DNA from: JANXQG01 sp964615095 | GTDB taxonomy: Bacteria; Planctomycetota; Planctomycetia; Pirellulales; Thermoguttaceae | Assembly (NCBI GenBank): GCA_964615095.1 | Contig: CAZTPX010000040.1 | Span: 1 to 64,000, forward strand | Length of the DNA: 64,000 nt | Direction: 5' to 3' | In this document: in pieces, positions 59,261-64,000 of the stretch | Numbering within the stretch: position 1 is the first letter of the stretch | Layout of the letters: every line of letters starts with the position of its first letter | Made by a program: the position numbers and the translations under genes | The notes under the pieces: model-generated | What the model saw: only the letters and a program-made list of their open reading frames with translations | The model's database searches: none | Told to the model about the DNA's origin: nothing

Positions 59261-59614
59261 TCAGTCAACGCCGGCAACCCGCTGCTTCGACGTGCGAACC
59301 CGTTCCAGCGTAAAGACCACGGGATCGTAGGGACTCTGCGGATATCGCACATCGGCGACCACGAATTGTCCTCGGCGACGGCCGCCAATAGCGACAATCA
59401 CGTTGGCTTGCGAATCCTGCGGCAACACTCCCGAACGATACAACTCCATGCCCAAAGCGAGAGGAACTCCCAGTCGCAAGGTGCCTTCCTCTAACGAGAT
59501 CTTCAATTGGCTCTTGGGGTAAGACAGATAGGAGACGACGCCATCCGACCAGGATTTCAGCGGCATGCGGACCTCGTCCAATCTCTTGCCATTGATCGCG
59601 ATTCCTTGGGGCAT
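59261..59614 (-). CDS. Hypothetical protein
   Basis: 117 residues from the ATG at 59614, with GGAG at proper distance. A beta-rich small protein (LKISLEEGTLRLGVPLALGM, RRRGQFVVADVRYPQ, DPVVFTLERVR) without signal peptide or cysteines. Not recognised. It is transcribed away from the HD-domain gene. Confidence 0.6.
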   Translation of the reverse strand: MPQGIAINGKRLDEVRMPLKSWSDGVVSYLSYPKSQLKISLEEGTLRLGVPLALGMELYRSGVLPQDSQANVIVAIGGRRRGQFVVADVRYPQSPYDPVVFTLERVRTSKQRVAGVD

Positions 59615-59917
59615 GATTTCTCTCCGCAGATGGCTGGTGTCTAGCAAAGGTAGCAGAAAACGAATCGTCTCGCTAGGGAGCCGTAATCTCCGTCTGTGGC
59701 CGCCCGCGACGCCGACAGGAACGCAAACATCAATCCTCTTGCCACGGGGTAAAGCCGGAGGGAAACCGAAGCCGGCCTACTAGCGGCTGCCAAGCAACTG
59801 GTAAACGGCTGATGCCCAGTGGCTTCAGCCACTTGTCCGACATGCTGCCATCGCTTACGATCAACGTCAAGCTGTTCAAGGCTGGGAAATTGTGGCATGC
59901 TGTGGAATGAGAGAAAG

Positions 59918-60463
59918 ATGCTCAACCTTAAACCCCTCGTTCACCGGATTCTCGAAGATTACACCCTTCCCTGGCACGGCATCCACGGTGTCGGGCATTG
60001 GGCCAGGGTTTTAGAAAATGGCCTGCGACTGGCCCGGGAAACCAACGCCAACATCGAGGTCGTGCAATTGTTTGCCATCTTCCACGATGCAGGTCGAGGG
60101 GACGAGGGATATGACCTTGGCCACGGTCGCCGCGGTGCGGAACTTGCTCGGCTATTTCGAACCGAGTGGCTCGTTCTCGCCGACGAGAAATTTGATCTCC
60201 TCTATGAAGCCTGCGCCGGTCACGCAGACGGCGACACCGAGGCCGACATCACGATCCAGACTTGCTGGGATGCAGATCGACTGGACTTAGGGAGAGTCGC
60301 GATTTGTCCGGAACCCACTATGCTCTGCACCGAAGCTGCCAAGCGACCAGAGATCCTCAAATGGGCCGATGGTCGGGCGTGCTTTGAAGTCATTCCGGAT
60401 TTCGTGCTGGACGATTGGGGGATCGATTTGGAGGGATCGGACAAAGAGAACCAGCCCGACTGA
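59918..60463 (+). CDS. HD-domain metal-dependent hydrolase
   Basis: 181 residues. The ATG at 59918 follows GAGAGAAAG. The HD metal ligands are visible in order: H in HGVGHWARV, HD in FAIFHDAGR, H in EACAGHAD and D in CWDADRLDL. This arrangement belongs to small HD hydrolases acting on nucleotides or other phosphate esters. Residues 35-70 and 95-130 are helical as expected. It precedes the PH-like membrane protein gene by 43 bp, so both may be in one transcript. The substrate is unknown. Confidence 0.82.
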   Translation: MLNLKPLVHRILEDYTLPWHGIHGVGHWARVLENGLRLARETNANIEVVQLFAIFHDAGRGDEGYDLGHGRRGAELARLFRTEWLVLADEKFDLLYEACAGHADGDTEADITIQTCWDADRLDLGRVAICPEPTMLCTEAAKRPEILKWADGRACFEVIPDFVLDDWGIDLEGSDKENQPD

Positions 60464-60506
60464 TGCCACACTCGCCCATGCCGTCGCCTTCGGCTACAAT
60501 CAGCCC

Positions 60507-60965
60507 ATGGCCTACAACCACACCCAACCCGGCCGCTGGCATTACATCCTGTTTGCCGTCGCCCTAGCAACCGGCGTCGGTGCCATCCTAGCCCATCGTG
60601 AGCCGCCGCTTATCATCATTCTGCTGGTGTCCGCGGCCATTTTCGCTCTCTGCGGCCTCGTGTTCGGCTCTCTGACAATTTGCGATGAGGGCGAATACTT
60701 GGCACTCCGCTTCGGACCCTTGCCGCTCCTCGGCAAACGAATCCGCTACGCCGACACCACCGGCATCGAAGTCGGCCGTACCACGATCCTCGACGGCTGG
60801 GGCATTCATTACTTCCCAGGCCGCGGCTGGACCTACAACGTCTGGGGCTTCGCCTGCGTGAAGCTGACGCTGGGCTGGAAGATTATCCGCGTGGGGACCG
60901 ACGACGCGGACGAGCTGGCGAAGGTCATTCGGGAGAAGACCGAACTTAGCAGAGATTTCGAATAA
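60507..60965 (+). CDS. Two-TM protein with PH-like domain
   Basis: 152 residues. Two adjacent helices (YILFAVALATGVGAIL and LIIILLVSAAIFALCGLVFG) are followed by a cytoplasmic beta domain (YLALRFGPLPLLGKRIRY, WIIR-type strands) that ends in a helix, RVGTDDADELAKVIREKTEL, as in bacterial PH-like domains. A 28-codon duplicate of this last helix lies at 63898. Role unknown. Confidence 0.7.
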   Translation: MAYNHTQPGRWHYILFAVALATGVGAILAHREPPLIIILLVSAAIFALCGLVFGSLTICDEGEYLALRFGPLPLLGKRIRYADTTGIEVGRTTILDGWGIHYFPGRGWTYNVWGFACVKLTLGWKIIRVGTDDADELAKVIREKTELSRDFE

Positions 60966-61075
60966 TCGAGAGCAACGGGTGCCCACGTCCGTTTCCGCCA
61001 AGCCGTGTAACACCGGACGCTCTCCGCCGTACAAGGACTGTTCAGTCAAATTCTCACTTCGACCAGAGGTCCGTC

Positions 61076-61684
61076 ATGAAACCACTATTTCTCATTGGCG
61101 TAGCCGCTTGCTTTTTGGCATCTGGCTGCGACGACTCAAAGAATCCTCTATCTGACCCGAAGACGTCCAAGGCCGATGAACGACTGGTCGGTGTGTGGCG
61201 GCAGCCGGGTGGCGATGGCGACGACTCCTACGTCGGTCATGCGGGCGAGAGGTTTCCGAACAATGTGATGCGGATCGTGGTAGTCAACAACAGCAACGGA
61301 GAGTTGGGGACCCCGGATGAGTACCTGGCCTTCACAACGGTCATCGGGGACAAGACTTACCTGAATCTCGTCCGTGACGGAGACAATAAGGTGGTCACAC
61401 GTCTGGACAGGGAAGGCTGGAAGGCCGCTGCCGTGGACTGCTACACGTTCCTACGGTACAAGTTCGACGGCGATAAACTAGTGATGTGGATTATGGACGA
61501 ACAAGCCATGCAGAAGGCGATCCAGAGTGGCAAGATTAAAGGGGTGACCAAGCCTTTCGAGAGTCCGCTCTTCACCGACAGCACCGCTAACCTTGCCCGT
61601 TTTGTCGCGGAGGCCGGCGACAGCTTATGGAACACGAAAGAGCCATTCCGGTTCGAACGGGTGAACGCGAGCAAGAAGCCGTGA
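61076..61684 (+). CDS. Lipoprotein of unknown function
   Basis: 202 residues. MKPLFLIGVAACFLASGC is a lipoprotein signal with lipobox LASGC, so the mature protein starts at Cys18 and is lipid-anchored. The following part begins with a Ser/Asp/Lys-rich linker and then ERLVGVWRQPGGDGDD, reminiscent of small lipocalin-like planctomycete lipoproteins. No motif for catalysis was seen. Confidence 0.8.
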   Translation: MKPLFLIGVAACFLASGCDDSKNPLSDPKTSKADERLVGVWRQPGGDGDDSYVGHAGERFPNNVMRIVVVNNSNGELGTPDEYLAFTTVIGDKTYLNLVRDGDNKVVTRLDREGWKAAAVDCYTFLRYKFDGDKLVMWIMDEQAMQKAIQSGKIKGVTKPFESPLFTDSTANLARFVAEAGDSLWNTKEPFRFERVNASKKP

Positions 61685-61828
61685 TCGAGAACGTGGCTCG
61701 TGCCACCACCTGGCCTGCTAGGCATTCAAGGCTCGGCCGCGTAACTTTGTTCTTGAGACGAAATTGTTGTCTTCGCAGATGTCATGCCCGTCGTAGGCGT
61801 CCCGATCCGGAGCAAATAGCCAAACCGG

Positions 61829-62473
61829 TCACACCAAGCCATTCCGGACTGCCCACACCGCCGCCTGCGTACGATCACCGACGCCGAGCTTCCGGAGAAC
61901 GTGCTGCACGTGTTCCTTGACGGTCTCGCTGGTGATTTCCAACTTAACGGCGATCTGATCGTTGGATAGGCCAAGGACAATCTCGTGCAGCACTTCACCC
62001 TCACGTTCGGTCAAGGAGGCTTCAAGCGTGCCGACACGCCCTGGCGTTCGCAGAGAACGACTTGCAGTTTGGCGTCTTTTCCTGTTCCAGATATTCTCGC
62101 CGGCGGCCACAATCCGAATTGCGTTTAGAAACTCGTCCCTGCTGCAACCCTTCAGCAGGAAACCGCTGGCACCCAAGTCTATCGCCTGGGTAATGCTGGC
62201 AAGATTATCAAATGCCGAGAACAACAGCACCGGCAACTTTGGCTTTTCGAGCTTGATGCGGCTCAGGGCAGTCAGTCCGTCGCCATCGGGCATGCGGATG
62301 TCCAGCAACACCAGATTGACATCCATTTCCAGAGCCAGCTTGACGGCGGCCTGGCTGCACGCGGCTTCCGCCACGACCTCGATTTCCGTGCCTACGAGCA
62401 GGGCTTTCACGCCAGAACGAACCACTTCCTGGTCATCGGCAACGAGAAGACGGATTGTGCGGTCAGTGGGCAT
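61829..62473 (-). CDS. NarL/FixJ-type response regulator
   Basis: 214 residues. The receiver domain (1-120) has acidic pocket residues in LLVADDQEV, the phosphoacceptor D58 in LVLLDIRMPDG, and the switch lysine in GASGFLLKG. The output domain is a LuxR-type helix-turn-helix (LTEREGEVLHEIVLGLSNDQ, TVKEHVQHVLRKLGV). It binds DNA when phosphorylated. No histidine kinase is adjacent, so it is an orphan regulator here. The ATG at 62473 has a modest AGG upstream; starts at 62488 or at a TTG are also possible. Confidence 0.92.
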   Translation of the reverse strand: MPTDRTIRLLVADDQEVVRSGVKALLVGTEIEVVAEAACSQAAVKLALEMDVNLVLLDIRMPDGDGLTALSRIKLEKPKLPVLLFSAFDNLASITQAIDLGASGFLLKGCSRDEFLNAIRIVAAGENIWNRKRRQTASRSLRTPGRVGTLEASLTEREGEVLHEIVLGLSNDQIAVKLEITSETVKEHVQHVLRKLGVGDRTQAAVWAVRNGLV

Positions 62474-62654
62474 GAGACGGGCCTGCATCAAGGAAAGGAC
62501 ACGATAGCGAACAGGCTGCTATTATGGGCAGCGAACCTTGGCCTTGGCAAGCCTGGGGCCTGCCTCGACCGACCGCCTTGCCAGGCCCTCGCCCACCACG
62601 CCAGCGAGCCCCACAACCACAGCCATCCCCTACATCGACTCGAACGCCGGCCAA

Positions 62655-62885
62655 TCAGGACCCAGTTGCGAGCGTGACTGTGATGCCTTGTGATTCCGGA
62701 ATCTGCCTGAGTGCTTCGTTTCGTCGTCGAAGCGTCCCGCCAATGGTCTGGTCATCCAACACGCCGACAACGCCTCCGCATTGAGAACATTGCACGAAAT
62801 ACAATTTCCAGGGCGACCCTGTGAGGACAGTCTCCTTCAACTCGAAGCCGGTACTGCCGCACTGCACACAAGTAGACGCTGCCAT
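62655..62885 (-). CDS. Small zinc-ribbon protein
   Basis: 76 residues with two CxxC pairs, STCVQCGS near the start and VQCSQCGG in the middle, suited to one zinc ion. The rest is short and polar. Such proteins are often cofactors of transcription or of RNA enzymes. It lies 26 bp downstream of the HTH-like gene on the same strand, probably the same transcript. Confidence 0.7.
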   Translation of the reverse strand: MAASTCVQCGSTGFELKETVLTGSPWKLYFVQCSQCGGVVGVLDDQTIGGTLRRRNEALRQIPESQGITVTLATGS

Positions 62886-62911
62886 TACGTTTTTCCGACT
62901 TTCTGGGTAGT

Positions 62912-63334
62912 TCAGAACGAAACGATATCCGGTTCAGTCACCGTCATCGCTTCGGCCAGGTCCTTGAACTTCTTCACCCCGCCCATTTCCTTGATGACAT
63001 CCAGGACTTCGATCACCCGCTGGAAGCCGCCCAGCGTCTTGATCGTGAAGGCGACCTTTTTGATCTGCTCCAGCGTAATCGTGCTGCCGTTCGTGGTCGG
63101 TTTCTCGATGACTACCGGGGCTGCTACTACGACTACTGCCGGCTTCTTTGCCGCCCTCTTGCCGTTGCCGGCCTTCTTTAACTTGCCCTTGATGTTGCTA
63201 ACGTGGGCCGTTGTAATCTTGATACGCTGCTTGGCCAATGCCTCGACGATTTCCTTGGGACCGGCTTCCGGATGGGCGTCCAGGTACTCACTGACGGCCG
63301 CGGTCTTCTCGCCTCTAACTGTTTTCTTCGCCAT
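62912..63334 (-). CDS. Small basic protein with HTH-like N-terminus
   Basis: 140 residues. The N-terminal 55 residues (VSEYLDAHPEAGPKEIVEAL, AKQRIKITTAHVSNIKGKLK) fit a winged or simple helix-turn-helix. A Lys/Ala-rich linker (AGNGKRAAKKPAVVVV) and a helical C-terminus (TIKTLGGFQRVIEVLDVIKE) follow. This layout is common in small planctomycete DNA-binding proteins. A role in nucleoid binding or local regulation is likely but unproven. Confidence 0.72.
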   Translation of the reverse strand: MAKKTVRGEKTAAVSEYLDAHPEAGPKEIVEALAKQRIKITTAHVSNIKGKLKKAGNGKRAAKKPAVVVVAAPVVIEKPTTNGSTITLEQIKKVAFTIKTLGGFQRVIEVLDVIKEMGGVKKFKDLAEAMTVTEPDIVSF

Positions 63335-63524
63335 TTCTCGATCTCCGATTCTGGGTTACCTAGTGGATGCACAATTATTACACCCGGAATCGGCGGAACA
63401 ATCCACAAGGCGACGCCAAAGGCCCTATTCGATGATGAGCATGCTGAATGTGCCGGAAAAGCGGGCAGGTGGGGCTTGTTCGGGCATCGCCGCCCTGCCA
63501 GAGCCGCCGAAAACAGAAGTAGGG

Positions 63525-63530
63525 TATAAT
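63525..63530 (+). promoter_or_regulatory. -10 box TATAAT
   Basis: Perfect TATAAT 40 bp before the ATG at 63571. No recognisable -35 hexamer at the right distance, so it may need an activator. Confidence 0.4.
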
Positions 63531-63570
63531 GGAATCCAGCATCTCACCGCCCGTTATGACTGAGGAAAGA

Positions 63571-63888
63571 ATGGCAAAGGCCCAAAAGACCGTCCTGAAG
63601 AAAGAAGAAGCCGCTATGGTGGCAGAACCCAAGCCAAACCACGCCGAGAAGATCAAGTCCCAGGTATTGGCGAAGATCGGCATGCCGCCACGGTTGCACC
63701 GTGTCGAGATCTGCAATCACCATAACGGCAAGTACCGGGTCAACATCTGGCAACAGCCTGAGTCGGATAAGAGCCTTGCCGTATCGCTTGCTGCCCGAAT
63801 TGGCCGCTCCTACTACCTGACTGTCTCCGAGGCGGGCGAGATTGTCGCCAGCAATCCGCCGCTGACCAAGTTAGGCTCGTCCGCCTGA
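63571..63888 (+). CDS. Hypothetical small basic protein
   Basis: 105 residues from the ATG at 63571 (GAGGAAAG upstream). A lysine-rich start (MAKAQKTVLKKEEAA) precedes a compact alpha/beta part (RLHRVEICNHHNGKYRVNIW, SLAARIGRSYYLTVSEAGEI). No known domain. It is co-oriented with the PH-like fragment that follows. Confidence 0.65.
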   Translation: MAKAQKTVLKKEEAAMVAEPKPNHAEKIKSQVLAKIGMPPRLHRVEICNHHNGKYRVNIWQQPESDKSLAVSLAARIGRSYYLTVSEAGEIVASNPPLTKLGSSA

Positions 63889-63897
63889 ATTTGCTGA

Positions 63898-63981
63898 GCA
63901 GGGTGCGTGGGGACCGACGACATGGAGGAACTGGCCAAGATGATTGCCGAGAAGATCGGTGTGAGCAGGCCAGCGGAATGA
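63898..63981 (+). pseudogene. Duplicated 3' end of a PH-like protein gene
   Basis: 28 codons between a stop and TGA read VGTDDMEELAKMIAEKIGVS-RPAE, clearly related to RVGTDDADELAKVIREKTEL at the end of the gene at 60507. Only this final helix is present, so it is a remnant of a paralogue. Confidence 0.55.
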
Positions 63982-64000
63982 ACGTGGGCGGCCCTGCCGC

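Overview
The window looks like a scaffold from a member of the Planctomycetota, probably a Pirellulales-type bacterium. The evidence is a kinase fused to a formylglycine-generating-enzyme-like domain, giant exported proteins with the LExR-LL N-terminal motif, PEP-CTERM proteins with autotransporter-type beta repeats, RTLLLL-type N-terminal anchors, a TolB-like/c-type cytochrome fusion, and high-GC sparsely packed genes with long spacers. A 100-base N run sits inside a repetitive gene, so this is a scaffold and not a finished chromosome. No ribosomal or other universal single-copy genes are present, so placement below phylum is inference.

Layout. 1-11,400: an anchored-protein N-terminus cut by the window edge, a small membrane zinc-ribbon protein, the kinase-FGE fusion, a giant beta-helix/FN3 surface protein interrupted by the gap, and two secreted proteins. 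12,554-19,966: a 2,470-residue exported protein with 14 IPT/TIG repeats. 20,141-28,466: a carbohydrate block with GH26 and GH16 enzymes (+), a GH127 enzyme and an MFS transporter (-), and a DapA-family aldolase (+). 28,467-29,854: gene-poor sequence with an 11-bp iterated motif. 29,855-36,187: small orphan genes on the + strand (LRR protein, lipoprotein, TPR minigene, others) separated by structured, attC-like inverted repeats, ending in a PAS/SpoIIE phosphatase. 36,465-46,091: a duplicated metal-binding (YHS/TRASH-like) secreted protein, a YjhG-type sugar-acid dehydratase, a barrel plus HEAT-repeat protein, a propeller-like protein and an 889-residue triheme protein related to hydrazine synthase alpha. 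46,853-53,464: two tandem PEP-CTERM paralogues. 54,015-64,000: small regulatory or unknown genes (SEC-C protein, HTH protein with a frameshift, HAD phosphatase, HD protein, NarL-type regulator, zinc ribbons) and a relic integration site made of a gutted tyrosine integrase and the 3' half of a tRNA-Leu(GAG).

How the genes fit together. GH26, GH16 and GH127 together suggest attack on a plant or algal hemicellulose. The MFS carrier, the DapA-family aldolase and the YjhG-type dehydratase could take up and break down the released sugars or sugar acids, but this linkage is inference. The most unusual feature is the 30.4-34.3 kb array: hairpin repeats whose outer arms change sequence but stay complementary, each placed directly after one gene and directly before the next. 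This resembles an integron cassette array without an integrase (a CALIN), or an undescribed structured-repeat family. Several broken gene pieces (uvrB-like, integrase, cupin-like and others) show that the accessory parts are decaying.
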